Below, one piece after another: positions 8,940-17,167 of a DNA stretch of 64,000 nucleotides. Position 1 is the first letter of the stretch. Each line of letters begins with the position of its first letter. The position numbers were made by a program, and so were the translations under genes. The notes beneath the pieces were generated by a model. It was not told the DNA's origin, made no database searches, and saw only the letters and a list, made by a program, of their open reading frames with translations. The stretch is taken from NCBI RefSeq assembly GCF_036231355.1, contig NZ_CP109496.1, forward strand, positions 2,170,001 through 2,234,000, written 5' to 3'. Source of the stretch: Streptomyces sp. NBC_01431. GTDB lineage: Bacteria > Actinomycetota > Actinomycetes > Streptomycetales > Streptomycetaceae.

Positions 8940-10043
8940 CAGGGGCCTTCCTCAGAGTGTGGGTCCGATCGGACGGGGGTTCGCTCCCAGGCTCTCAGAC
9001 CGCGGGTGCGGTCCACGGCGTGGGCCGGGCGCCGGGCTCATGGCTCCGCCCGGCACCCCCCGGCCGACCCACACGCGAGGCGGGAGTGTGGCGATCCACA
9101 CACCGCCCCGCGCTCCGGCAGGCGCGAAGACACACACCGGCATTCGCGGACTCGAATTCTCCAGCCGACCACGGCACCGACCGGAATGGAATTGCGGACC
9201 GGTCGCGCCCGGCTTCGGCCGGACCGGAGCATCTGAATTCCGTTACGGTCAACGGTCGGAAAGCGGGAAATCGCAGCCGTGCGCGAGAGCCCCATTGACT
9301 GTTCCGCGGCCGATGCGGCCGGGCGCCTTCCGCTTGCCGTGCGGGAGGGATCGCAGGGCAGCACGGTATGCGAAGTGCCGCCGCGGCTGACAGCGGTCCC
9401 GGGACATTCGCGGTGGAGCCGGGAGCATCCGCCGCGCGTCATCGGTTCGGCGGAGCGGCCGGGGCGCACGGTCGCATGGGGTTTCCCGGGACGTCCCTGG
9501 GACGCCTCCCAAAGCCGTGAAGTGGCGCAACCAAGCCTTGCCGGGACGGCGTCGCCGCGCTCGGTCCCCCGTCCCACCAGCACTGCCACCGATACCCCGC
9601 CCTCGTCGGAGCCCCTCACGTGGCATCAACCCAGCACCAGGCCGCTGCCCACAGCAGGCAGTTCCGACGAATTCGCCGACCTCAACTGCCGTATCACACC
9701 CGCCATTTGGGCCATTGCCGCCGAGCTGAATTCCGCACGAAGGGTGCGGTGACCAACTACCTTGTTCACCGACGAATCAGGACGAGAAGGAAGACCGCAT
9801 AGGGGAAGTGACGGACGAGAAACGGCACATGACGTATGGGCGAGACAACCAGACCTCATGCCGAATTTCCATACAGTCCCGGCGATATCGCAGTACGCCG
9901 ATGTGCCCGGAGTTCTCGTCTCCGCGCCGCTGTCGACACGGCTCCCCGCATGCCCGGAAAACGTTCAAGGGGGCGGTTACTCTGTGGTCCGCGCGACGGC
10001 CAGGGGAGAGTTGCCGTCCGCCGCGAGTGATGACGGGGGAAGC
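8940..10043. other. 1.1-kb stretch with no supported gene
   Basis: Open frames here lack Streptomyces codon bias and have no recognisable domain. There are A/T-richer pockets near 9160-9270 and 9660-9900. A small hairpin (CCGCAC-GAAGG-GTGCGG, 9735-9751) lies well upstream of the HTH-DUF2690 gene. I see no RNA gene or repeat. Confidence 0.5.
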
Positions 10044-11069
10044 ATGTCGGACCAGACCGATGCACCTGTGGGCATGCAGGAACAGCTCTTTGAGGAATTG
10101 CGCCGCATCAAGCAGGCGTCCGGGTTCAGCTACGGACAGCTGGCCGACAAGACCCACTACAGCCGCTCCTCCTGGGAGCGGTTCCTGAACGGGAAACAAC
10201 TGCCCTCCAAGGTCGCGGTCGAGCAGTTCGCCGCCGCCACCGGAGCCGACCCGCACCCGCTGCTCGCCCTGCTCGTACCGGGGGCGCAGACACAGCCCCA
10301 GTCACAGCCGCAGTCCCAGTCCCAGTCACAGCCGTCGGGCCAGGAACAGGAACAGGAACCGGCCGCCGCCGATGAGGTGGACGTGCCGCAGTCCCCGGAG
10401 CCTGTCCTCGCGGCCCCGAAGGCGCTGGAACCGGCACCCCGTGCCGTGAAGCCCGCGCGCCTCGGGCCCCGCCTTCCCGAATGGGTCCCTCCGCTGCTCG
10501 CCCGGCGCCGGGCCGACGGTCGTCGCCCCTGGCGGCGCAGGCTGGGTGCCGTGGGCTACATCGCCTCCGGCGCGGTCATGGGTACGGTCGCCACCGTGCT
10601 GGTCATGGGCGCCGGGTCCGGCCAGCCCGGCGGATCCGGCAGTACTCCAGGTGCCCAGGCGCCGAGTACCGGGGCCGGCAAGACGGCGCCGGTCCCCGCG
10701 GCCGGGAAGGTCGCGGTGCGCTGTTCCGGGGACACCTGTCATCGCCGCGATCCGCAGGCCATGGACTGCCAGTGGGATGCGACCACCGCGCACGACACAT
10801 GGCTGCGCGGCATGCACATAGAGCTGCGCTACAGCCCTTCCTGCCATGCGGTGTGGGGGCGCATCGAGGCCGGTGCCGTCGGGGACGTCGTAACGATCAA
10901 GGACCGGACCGGCCTTGAGCAGGAGGCCACGATCCTGACCGACCGCGACACCTACACCCAGATGCTCGCGGTCACCGACGAGGCACCGCCGAGCACCGTG
11001 ACGATCTGCGGCGCCATACCGAGCCAGAAGCAGCAGGAGTGCTCGCCGAGCGCCAAGGTCCAGCCGTAG
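10044..11069 (+). CDS. Membrane-anchored helix-turn-helix protein with C-terminal DUF2690 domain
   Basis: 341 residues. An XRE-like HTH covers about 14-70 (FSYGQLADKTHYSRSSWERF). A Gln/Ser/Glu/Pro-rich linker covers 80-140, with QPQSQPQSQSQSQ. A basic stretch RRPWRRR precedes one transmembrane helix (about 168-190). The remaining domain is DUF2690 (RCSGDTCHRRDPQ, LRYSPSCHAVWGRI). Topology predicts a cytoplasmic HTH and an extracytoplasmic DUF2690. That would suit signalling across the membrane, or an HTH repurposed as a protein-binding domain. The ATG at 10044 follows GGGGGA; a longer in-frame start has poor codon use. The family is common in Streptomyces, but its function is not established. 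Confidence 0.85.
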   Translation: MSDQTDAPVGMQEQLFEELRRIKQASGFSYGQLADKTHYSRSSWERFLNGKQLPSKVAVEQFAAATGADPHPLLALLVPGAQTQPQSQPQSQSQSQPSGQEQEQEPAAADEVDVPQSPEPVLAAPKALEPAPRAVKPARLGPRLPEWVPPLLARRRADGRRPWRRRLGAVGYIASGAVMGTVATVLVMGAGSGQPGGSGSTPGAQAPSTGAGKTAPVPAAGKVAVRCSGDTCHRRDPQAMDCQWDATTAHDTWLRGMHIELRYSPSCHAVWGRIEAGAVGDVVTIKDRTGLEQEATILTDRDTYTQMLAVTDEAPPSTVTICGAIPSQKQQECSPSAKVQP

Positions 11070-11145
11070 CGGGCGTTTCCGCCCTCTCCCCCCGGCCCGG
11101 CGGCCGCCCCGATCGACCCACCAACCGCCAGCCAAGGCCCACCCC

Positions 11146-11215
11146 CGTCAGGCCGTGACCCAACGCGCGGCGTCCGTACCCGTCAGGCCGTGACCCAACG
11201 CGCGGCGTCCGTACC
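11146..11215. repeat. Perfect 35-bp tandem duplication across a stop codon
   Basis: The 35-bp unit beginning cgtcaggccgtgaccc occurs twice with no mismatch (11146-11180 and 11181-11215). The second copy contains the stop codon and last residues of the CoA-transferase gene. The first copy is untranslated. Confidence 0.95.
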
Positions 11216-12577
11216 CCAAAGACCGGGCGGACGCGGCCAGTTGAGCGGGCCACCGGCGTAGGAGACCGGCGGCAGGGCGTGCCGCAGCCTGCCCATGGCG
11301 CTGTCCGTCTCCGTCAGCCACCGCTCCTGCTCGTACGGCGCGTCGGCGCGGGCGGCCGCCGGTGCCGTGAGGCCGTCCGTGAGCCAGGCGGCGGTCTGCG
11401 TCAGCGCCAGCCGGATCAGCCGGGCGCCACCGGAGTCGCGCTGTCCGGTCAGCGCGCGCAGGACCGCGGCGGCCAGCAGATAGCCGGTGCCGTGGTCGAG
11501 GGCCTGCGCGGGCAGGGCGCCCGGAGCGTCGGGAGTGCCCTCCAGGGCGGCGATCCCGGTGGCGACCTGGACCAGGCTGTCGAAACCGCGGCGCTCGTGC
11601 CACGGCCCGTACCGTCCCCACGCCGACAGCTGGGCGATCACCAGCTCCGGCCGGCGCTCGGCCAGCGCCTCGGGGGTGAGGCCGTGGTGCTCCAGGGCTC
11701 CGGGCCGGTAGCCGGTGACCACGACGTCGGCGGTGTCGAGCAGTTCGTCGAAGGTGCGGCGGTCGGCGCGGTCGCCGAGGTCGAGCCTGGTCGAACGCTT
11801 CCCCATGCCCGTGTCGTTGTGGGCCTCCTGGCTCTCGGGCAGCTGCGGCGCGTCGATCCGCAGGACGTCGGCGCCAAGGAGCGCGAGCGTGCGGGTGGCG
11901 ACGGGGCCCGCGAGGACCCGGGTGAGGTCGAGCACCCTCAGTCCCGCGGCGGGCAGCAGCGGATCTCCGTCCAGCCCGCGCGGCACGCGGGGCGGTCGAC
12001 TGCCGATGCGCTCCGTCGTCAACAGGGGCAGAGTCGCGGCCAGCGCACCCTGCTCGTGGGCGGCCCACTCCTTCGGACTGCGCAGTGCCACGGCGAGGCC
12101 GCCCGCCGCGTAGACCGTCGACTCGACGTCTTGTGCCGGGCGGGAGCCGATCGCGTCCGCCACCGCGGGCACCTCCGCGTCGGCGGGCAGACCGAGGGCC
12201 GACAGCAATCGCGCGCGGTGGTGGGGATAGTTGGCGTGGGTACGGACCCAGCCGTCGGCGGCGCGCCAGAAGCGTGAGAGCGGCGCGAAGGTCGTCGGCG
12301 CCACGCCGTCCACGCGGACCAGGCGATCGCTGAGGAACGCGGTGGTCACCGCGCCGTCGTGCACGCGCACGGCGGGCACCTCGCGGCCGGTGCGGGCGGC
12401 GGTGAGCTCGGCGGCGGCGAGCGCGCAGACCGCCACCGTGGAGCGTGCCAGATCCATGACGGGCAGGCGCGAGGGCAGCGCCCCGGCGCCCTCGAAGACG
12501 ATATGGCGCAGAAGTCCGGGATCGCCGTCCAATGCCGCCCACGCCTGTGCCGTGCCCAACTGATGCGAGTGATCCAT
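11183..12577 (-). CDS. CaiB/BaiF-family (class III) CoA-transferase
   Basis: 464 residues. Class III enzymes move CoA between carboxylic acids through an active-site aspartate. The signature LRVLDLTRVLAGPVATRTLA starts a conventional domain near residue 213, followed by GADVLRIDAP and KRSTRLDLGD. The first 200 residues are a diverged, probably non-catalytic CaiB-like half, so this is a fused two-domain form. The ATG has only a GGAG directly against it, so translation may be leaderless. A 15-bp palindrome lies just upstream. It stands alone with no acyl-CoA ligase or dehydrogenase nearby, so the substrate cannot be inferred. Confidence 0.88.
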   Translation of the reverse strand: MDHSHQLGTAQAWAALDGDPGLLRHIVFEGAGALPSRLPVMDLARSTVAVCALAAAELTAARTGREVPAVRVHDGAVTTAFLSDRLVRVDGVAPTTFAPLSRFWRAADGWVRTHANYPHHRARLLSALGLPADAEVPAVADAIGSRPAQDVESTVYAAGGLAVALRSPKEWAAHEQGALAATLPLLTTERIGSRPPRVPRGLDGDPLLPAAGLRVLDLTRVLAGPVATRTLALLGADVLRIDAPQLPESQEAHNDTGMGKRSTRLDLGDRADRRTFDELLDTADVVVTGYRPGALEHHGLTPEALAERRPELVIAQLSAWGRYGPWHERRGFDSLVQVATGIAALEGTPDAPGALPAQALDHGTGYLLAAAVLRALTGQRDSGGARLIRLALTQTAAWLTDGLTAPAAARADAPYEQERWLTETDSAMGRLRHALPPVSYAGGPLNWPRPPGLWGTDAARWVTA

Positions 12578-12587
12578 CTCCGCACTA

Positions 12588-12602
12588 TGGCACTGAGTGC
12601 CA
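12588..12602. promoter_or_regulatory. Candidate operator upstream of the CoA-transferase gene
   Basis: TGGCACT-g-AGTGCCA is a perfect 7+7 inverted repeat, 11 bp before the start codon, abutting CATAGT which could be a -10 element. The size suits a TetR-type dimer. The regulator is not identified. Confidence 0.5.
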
Positions 12603-12826
12603 CCCCGGCGGAAGGCACCTGATAGGCGGCGAAGCCCCGCCGATCCCTGTCCGCTCCAGAATCGTCGAGCCGTGCGGAGCGCATGTGCGCGCGTTTCAGA
12701 ACACGGCGGTTGACGGCCTCCGCCGCGCTTGGCGGCCTCCGCGGAAACCGAGGTCCGCGGTGGGGAAGCCGAGGTCCGCGGTGAGCGACCGCGGGAAGGC
12801 GGTGGCGGGGCTCGCGCGGTAGCCGG

Positions 12827-12897
12827 TCAGGCCCCGTCGACCACCTTGGCCGCGACGTAGGCGTGGGTATGCGAGCTCTCGGTGAACTGGCAGACCC
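12827..12897 (-). pseudogene. Possible 3' fragment of a lost gene
   Basis: The minus-strand frame ending at 12827 reads CQFTESSHTHAYVAAKVV then DGA and a stop. It uses G or C in nearly every third position, unlike other frames in this gap. Upstream the frame dissolves into a 10-bp tandem repeat whose period is not a multiple of three. This looks like the surviving tail of a gene interrupted or eroded by repeat expansion. No family is recognised. Confidence 0.4.
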
Positions 12898-12960
12898 GGG
12901 CGGCCCCGGGCGGCCCCGGGCGGCTCCGGGCGGCTCCGGGCGGCCCCGGGCGGCTCCGGG
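12891..12960. repeat. 10-bp tandem repeat array
   Basis: Six exact-length decamers of the form cggcYccggg fill 12901-12960, preceded by a partial unit. The rest of the 12603-13056 gap holds a shorter duplication (ccgaggtccgcggtg twice near 12757-12785) and no supported complete gene. Confidence 0.9.
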
Positions 12961-13056
12961 CGAGCCTTCGCCTGGTCGATGGGCTGTTCACGGAGACCGC
13001 ACTGTGACCAGGAGGGGATTTCGGGAAGCTGCCACGGCCGTCTAACGTGCCTGGAC

Positions 13057-14982
13057 ATGACCGCCCCACCGACAGCCGCCGCCCCGCGACGCCTGCGGTT
13101 CGGCTGGCCGCAGCGCGTCTTCTCCCAGGTGCTGCTCATGCAGCTGGCCATCGCCGCCGGGGTCGCCGTCCTTGCCACCGGGCTCTTCCTCGCCCCGCTC
13201 AGCGCCCAGCTGGACGACCAGGCGATGCGGCGCGCGCTCGCCATCGCGGCGGCGACCGCCGCCCAGCCGTCCATCGCCGACGACCTGGTGGCCTCCCGGC
13301 CGGGCGTCGGCGGACCCGTACAGGTGGAGGCCGAGCGGATCAGGCGGGCGACGGGCGCCGAGTACGTGGTGATCATGGACACCCGGGGGGTGCGCTGGTC
13401 GCACCCCGATCCCGGGAAGGTCGGCCGGGTCGTCTCCACCGACCCGGACGACGTCCTGGCGGGCCGCGACGTCATGGAGATCGACAGCGGCACGCTCGGG
13501 CGCTCGGCCCGGGGCAAGGTGCCGCTGCGGGAAGCGAACGGCACGATCGTCGGCGCGGTGTCGGTGGGCATCGAGTACGACAGTGTGCGGGCCCGGCTCC
13601 TGAACGCCATCCCCGGCCTGCTCGCCTACGCCGGCGGCGCCCTCGCGGTGGGCGCGCTCGCCGCCTACATCATCGCCCGGCGCATCCAGAAGCAGACCCG
13701 TGACCTGGCTTTCTCCGATATCTCGGGGCTGCTCGCGGAGCGCGAGGCCATGCTGCACTCCATCCGTGAGGGTGTGGTCGCGCTCGACCGGAGCGGCCGT
13801 GTCCGGCTGCTCAACGACGAGGCGCAGCGACTGCTCGGCGTCGGGCCCGAGGCCCGGGGCCGGGCGCTTGACGAGGTGCTCGGGGCGGGGCGTACGACCG
13901 ATGTGCTGGCCGGCCGGGTCGAAGGCACCGACCTCCTGACCGTACGCGGCCACCGCGTTCTGGTCGCCAACCGGATGCCCACCGATGACGGGGGCGCCGT
14001 CGCCACGCTCCGCGACCGCACGGAACTGGAGCGCCTGGGCCGCGAGCTGGACTCGACGCGCGGCCTGATCGACGCCCTGCGCGCCCAGGACCACGAGCAC
14101 GCCAACCGGCTGCACACCTTGCTCGGTCTGCTCGAACTTGAGCTGCACGAGGAGGCCGCCGAGTTCATCACCGAGGTCGTCGGAGTGCACCGGACCACCG
14201 CGGAACAGGTCACCGAGAAGGTCAGGGACCCGCTGCTCGCGGCGGTCCTGGTCGGCAAGGCGACGGTCGCCGCCGAGCGCGCGGTCGCGCTCAGCCTGTC
14301 CCCCGCCACGCTGCTGCCGGACCGGCTCGTCGATCCGCGCGGCCTGGTCACGGTCGCCGGCAACCTGGTCGACAACGCGCTGGACGCGACGGCCGGCTCG
14401 CCTGGTGCCGCGGTCGAGGTGGAACTCCGCGCCGAGGGCCGCACGGTCGTCCTGCGCGTCCGCGACACCGGACCCGGAATCCCCATGGAGCAGCGCGAGT
14501 TGGTCTTCACCGAGGGCTGGTCGACCAAGGAGGCGCCCGCGCACGGCAAGCGGGGCCTCGGCCTCGCACTGGTCCGCCGGTTCGCGGAACGGATGGGCGG
14601 CTGCGCGACGGTCGACGCGGGGCCGGGCGGCGGCGCCGAGTTCACGGTGATCCTGCCGGACGCGCTGAGCGAGGCACTGGCCGAACTGCCGGGCGTGGAC
14701 GTGCCCCCGGCTCAAGAGGCTGGCGTGCGGGAGGGGCCGGGTCGCGAACCGGGCATGAACGCAGCACCGGGTCACGACCCGGGCGTGAGTGCAGCGCCGA
14801 CTCACGAACCGGGCATGAACGAGGCACGAGGTCGTGAACCGGGCGTGCGCGACGCACCTGGTCGCGAACCAAGCGTGAGCGACGCGCCGCCTCCCCAACC
14901 CGGCATGAACGAAGCACCAGATCACGAACCCGATGTGAGCGACGCGCACGCTCAGGAGACCGCAGCGGAGGGGACACGATGA
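13057..14982 (+). CDS. CitA/DcuS-type sensor histidine kinase
   Basis: 641 residues. A first membrane helix (about 20-45) and a second (about 188-210) bracket an extracytoplasmic PAS-like sensor domain of the CitA/DcuS/DctB type, which usually binds di- or tricarboxylates. A cytoplasmic PAS follows, then a SpoB-type dimerisation helix with the phospho-accepting histidine (H346 in AQDHEHANRLH). The ATPase has NLVDNALDA, DTGPGIP and GKRGLGLALV. The last ~80 residues are a degenerate ten-residue repeat (PGMNEA-type units). No good ribosome-binding site precedes the ATG. It overlaps the response-regulator gene by 4 bp (ATGA). Confidence 0.92.
   Translation: MTAPPTAAAPRRLRFGWPQRVFSQVLLMQLAIAAGVAVLATGLFLAPLSAQLDDQAMRRALAIAAATAAQPSIADDLVASRPGVGGPVQVEAERIRRATGAEYVVIMDTRGVRWSHPDPGKVGRVVSTDPDDVLAGRDVMEIDSGTLGRSARGKVPLREANGTIVGAVSVGIEYDSVRARLLNAIPGLLAYAGGALAVGALAAYIIARRIQKQTRDLAFSDISGLLAEREAMLHSIREGVVALDRSGRVRLLNDEAQRLLGVGPEARGRALDEVLGAGRTTDVLAGRVEGTDLLTVRGHRVLVANRMPTDDGGAVATLRDRTELERLGRELDSTRGLIDALRAQDHEHANRLHTLLGLLELELHEEAAEFITEVVGVHRTTAEQVTEKVRDPLLAAVLVGKATVAAERAVALSLSPATLLPDRLVDPRGLVTVAGNLVDNALDATAGSPGAAVEVELRAEGRTVVLRVRDTGPGIPMEQRELVFTEGWSTKEAPAHGKRGLGLALVRRFAERMGGCATVDAGPGGGAEFTVILPDALSEALAELPGVDVPPAQEAGVREGPGREPGMNAAPGHDPGVSAAPTHEPGMNEARGREPGVRDAPGREPSVSDAPPPQPGMNEAPDHEPDVSDAHAQETAAEGTR
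14730..14950 (+). repeat. 30-bp in-frame repeat at the 3' end of the sensor kinase gene
   Basis: About seven imperfect 30-bp units encode successive decapeptides such as APTHEPGMNE, APGREPSVSD and APPPQPGMNE beyond the ATPase domain. Confidence 0.85.
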
Positions 14983-15656
14983 TCGACGTACTCGTCGTGG
15001 ACGACGATTCGCGGGTCGCCGACATCAATGCGGCGTACACCCGGAAAGTTCCCGGATTCCGGGTGGTGGCCCAGGCGCATTCGGCCGCCGAAGCGCTCGC
15101 GCGGGTCGCCGAGCAGCCGGTGGACCTTGTACTGCTCGACCACTATCTGCCGGACGAGAACGGGCTCGCGTTCGTACGGGAACTGCGCAGACTCGGCCAC
15201 CACACCGACGTGATCATGGTGACCGCGGCGCGGGATGTGGCCACCGTCCAGGCGGCGATGCGTCAGGGAGCGCTCCAGTACCTGGTGAAACCGTTCACCT
15301 TCGTTGGGCTGCGCACCAAACTTGAGGCGTACGCCGCACTGCGCCGCACCCTGGACGGCGGCGGGGAGGCCGAACAGGCGGAGGTGGACCGGATCTTCGG
15401 CGCGCTGTCGGTGCCGACCGAGTCCGACCTCCCCAAGGGCCACTCCCCCACCACCGCCGACCTGCTGCGCAAGGTGCTGAAGGCGGCCGAAGGCCCGCTC
15501 TCGGCGCAGGAGATCGCGGAGCGGGCCGGGGTGAGCCGTCAGACGGCCCAGCGGTATCTGAAACTGCTCGAACGGGCGGGTCGGGTGCGGCTCGGCCTCC
15601 GCTACGGAGAGACCGGCCGCCCCGAGCACCGCTACGCGTGGACCACCTCGCCGTGA
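14979..15656 (+). CDS. CitB/DcuR-type response regulator (partner of the adjacent kinase)
   Basis: 225 residues. The receiver domain has acidic D8-D10, phospho-acceptor D54 (LVLLDHYLP) and K in YLVKPF. The C-terminal helix-turn-helix reads GVSRQTAQRYLKLLERAGRV. The ATG overlaps the kinase stop (ATGA), so both are made together. It presumably activates the convergent importer operon or carboxylate genes, by analogy with CitB/DctR systems. It is strikingly similar to a second regulator at 18973-19656. The converging substrate-binding-protein gene ends about 100 bp away, and I see no distinct terminator. Confidence 0.93.
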   Translation: MIDVLVVDDDSRVADINAAYTRKVPGFRVVAQAHSAAEALARVAEQPVDLVLLDHYLPDENGLAFVRELRRLGHHTDVIMVTAARDVATVQAAMRQGALQYLVKPFTFVGLRTKLEAYAALRRTLDGGGEAEQAEVDRIFGALSVPTESDLPKGHSPTTADLLRKVLKAAEGPLSAQEIAERAGVSRQTAQRYLKLLERAGRVRLGLRYGETGRPEHRYAWTTSP

Positions 15657-15756
15657 GGGCCACGGCCCCCGGACGGGGTGCAGCTACGGGGCGTTGGGCT
15701 AGAGGCTCGGGGCGAGAGGATTCCGGGTTCGGAGTTCGGGGCGACGGGGTGCGGGG

Positions 15757-16866
15757 CTAAGAGGCCTTCTTCACGAACTCCGTCGTGTAGGTCTGGGACA
15801 GATCGACCTTGGCTGACTTGAGGTTCGGATTGAACGCCTTAAGTACCTTCTCGACCGTTTCGGGGCCGTTTTCCGGCATGACGCCATCCTTGGTGAACAT
15901 CGGCAGCGTGCTCTTGATCGACTGCGTGTACAGCGCCTTGCCGCCCTTCGCGTAGTCCGCGGGCATCTTCGCCGCGATCTCGTCCGCGCCGTGCGTGGAC
16001 ATCCACTTCAGCGTCTTCACGAAGGCGTTGACCAGTTTCTGCACCGTCTGCTGGTGGCTCTTCACCCAGTCCGTGTTCATGTAGAGGCTGGAGGAGGGGT
16101 AGGGGCCGCCGAGCGCCTGCTGCGAGCCCTCGGGCGTCCGCATGTCGATCAGGACCTTGCCGAGCTTCTGGTCCAGGATTCCGGCGACCGTCGGGTCGGT
16201 GGTCATGCCGCCCTGGATGGACCCCTGCTTCAGCGCGGCGATGAACGTCTGCCCCGCGCCCACCGCGACCGGAGTGAACTCACTCGTCTTCACACCGTCC
16301 CGCACCGCGAGGTACTTGGTGAGGAAGTCCGTCGAGGAGCCGAGCCCGGTGACCCCCAGCTTCTTGCCCTTGAAGTCCTTGGGCGAACCGATGCTGCCCG
16401 CGGCCTGGTTGGAGACGATCTCCACCTCGCCGGGCGCGTGCGAGAACTGCACCACCGACTCCACCTTCTTGCCCTTGACCTGGAGATCGAGCGTGTGGTC
16501 GTAGAAGCCGACGGCACCCTGGACATCGCCGGAGATCAGCGCGGTCTCGGCCTGCACCCCGGCGGGCTCGGTGAGCAACTCCACGTCCAGGCCCTCGGCC
16601 TTGAAGTAGCCGAGCTGCTGGGTCAGCATCGCGGGCAGGTAGATCACCTTGTCGAGGCCGCCGACCATCACCTTGACCTTGGCCTGCCCGGACGCGCTCT
16701 TGGCGTCCCCGGCGGAGCCGCCGCCGCACGCGGAGAGCGTCATGAGCAGGGCGACACAAAGCCCGCCCGCGAAGAAGGCCGACGGCGCACCGCGGAGGCT
16801 GCGCGTGGTGAGGTGACGGTAACTGGTCTGTGATATACGGGAGTTGTGGTTGCTGCGCATGATCAT
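15757..16866 (-). CDS. ABC importer substrate-binding lipoprotein (SsuA/NMT1-like)
   Basis: About 369 residues. The signal peptide ends with lipobox LSAC followed by GGGSAG, so the protein is a membrane-tethered lipoprotein. The body matches the SsuA/TauA/THI5 group (VIYLPAMLTQQLGYFKAEGL; GSSTDFLTKYLA), whose members bind sulfonates, nitrate, pyrimidine precursors or aromatic acids. A second ATG two codons in (16860) is also possible; AGGGA precedes both. It is the last gene of the ATPase-permease-binding protein order, separated from the permease by 292 bp of repeats. The ligand is unknown. No cysteine-synthesis or taurine genes are nearby to suggest sulfur. Confidence 0.9.
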   Translation of the reverse strand: MIMRSNHNSRISQTSYRHLTTRSLRGAPSAFFAGGLCVALLMTLSACGGGSAGDAKSASGQAKVKVMVGGLDKVIYLPAMLTQQLGYFKAEGLDVELLTEPAGVQAETALISGDVQGAVGFYDHTLDLQVKGKKVESVVQFSHAPGEVEIVSNQAAGSIGSPKDFKGKKLGVTGLGSSTDFLTKYLAVRDGVKTSEFTPVAVGAGQTFIAALKQGSIQGGMTTDPTVAGILDQKLGKVLIDMRTPEGSQQALGGPYPSSSLYMNTDWVKSHQQTVQKLVNAFVKTLKWMSTHGADEIAAKMPADYAKGGKALYTQSIKSTLPMFTKDGVMPENGPETVEKVLKAFNPNLKSAKVDLSQTYTTEFVKKAS

Positions 16867-17039
16867 CACGTCCCTGTGATCAATGGTCTGGTACGGGGAT
16901 GGGGCGCGCGGCGCCGTCAGCGCTCGGGCCGCGCAGCGCCCGGCCCGTCCGTGCTCGGGGCCGCCGACGCACGGGTTGGGCAACGCTCGGGTTCGTCAGC
17001 GCCCGGCTTCGTCAGCGGCGCTCGGGCTCGTCAGCCCCC

Positions 17040-17167
17040 GGGTTCGGCAACGCACGGGCTCGTCGGCGCTCGGGCTCGGCAACGCACGGGCTCGTCGGCG
17101 CTCGGGTTCGGCAACGCACGGGCTCGTCGGCGCTCGGGCTCGAAGGCGCTCGGGCTCGTCAGCGCTC
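17040..17167. repeat. Eight 16-bp tandem repeats past the permease gene
   Basis: Units alternate between gggctcgtcggcgctc and gggYtcggcaacgcac, eight in a row. More degenerate copies extend back to about 16915. The array runs into the last residues and stop codon of the permease gene and fills the gap before the binding-protein gene. It may act in mRNA processing or be neutral slippage. I see no gene in 16867-17158. Confidence 0.92.

Noticed and set aside
9038-9629. Minus-strand open frames up to 193 residues
   Set aside because: Composition is Arg/Ser/Gly-rich with no codon bias, domain or ribosome-binding site; likely chance frames in G/C-rich DNA.
17040-17167. CRISPR-like array from 16-bp units
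   Set aside because: Units are contiguous with no unique spacers, and no cas genes are near.
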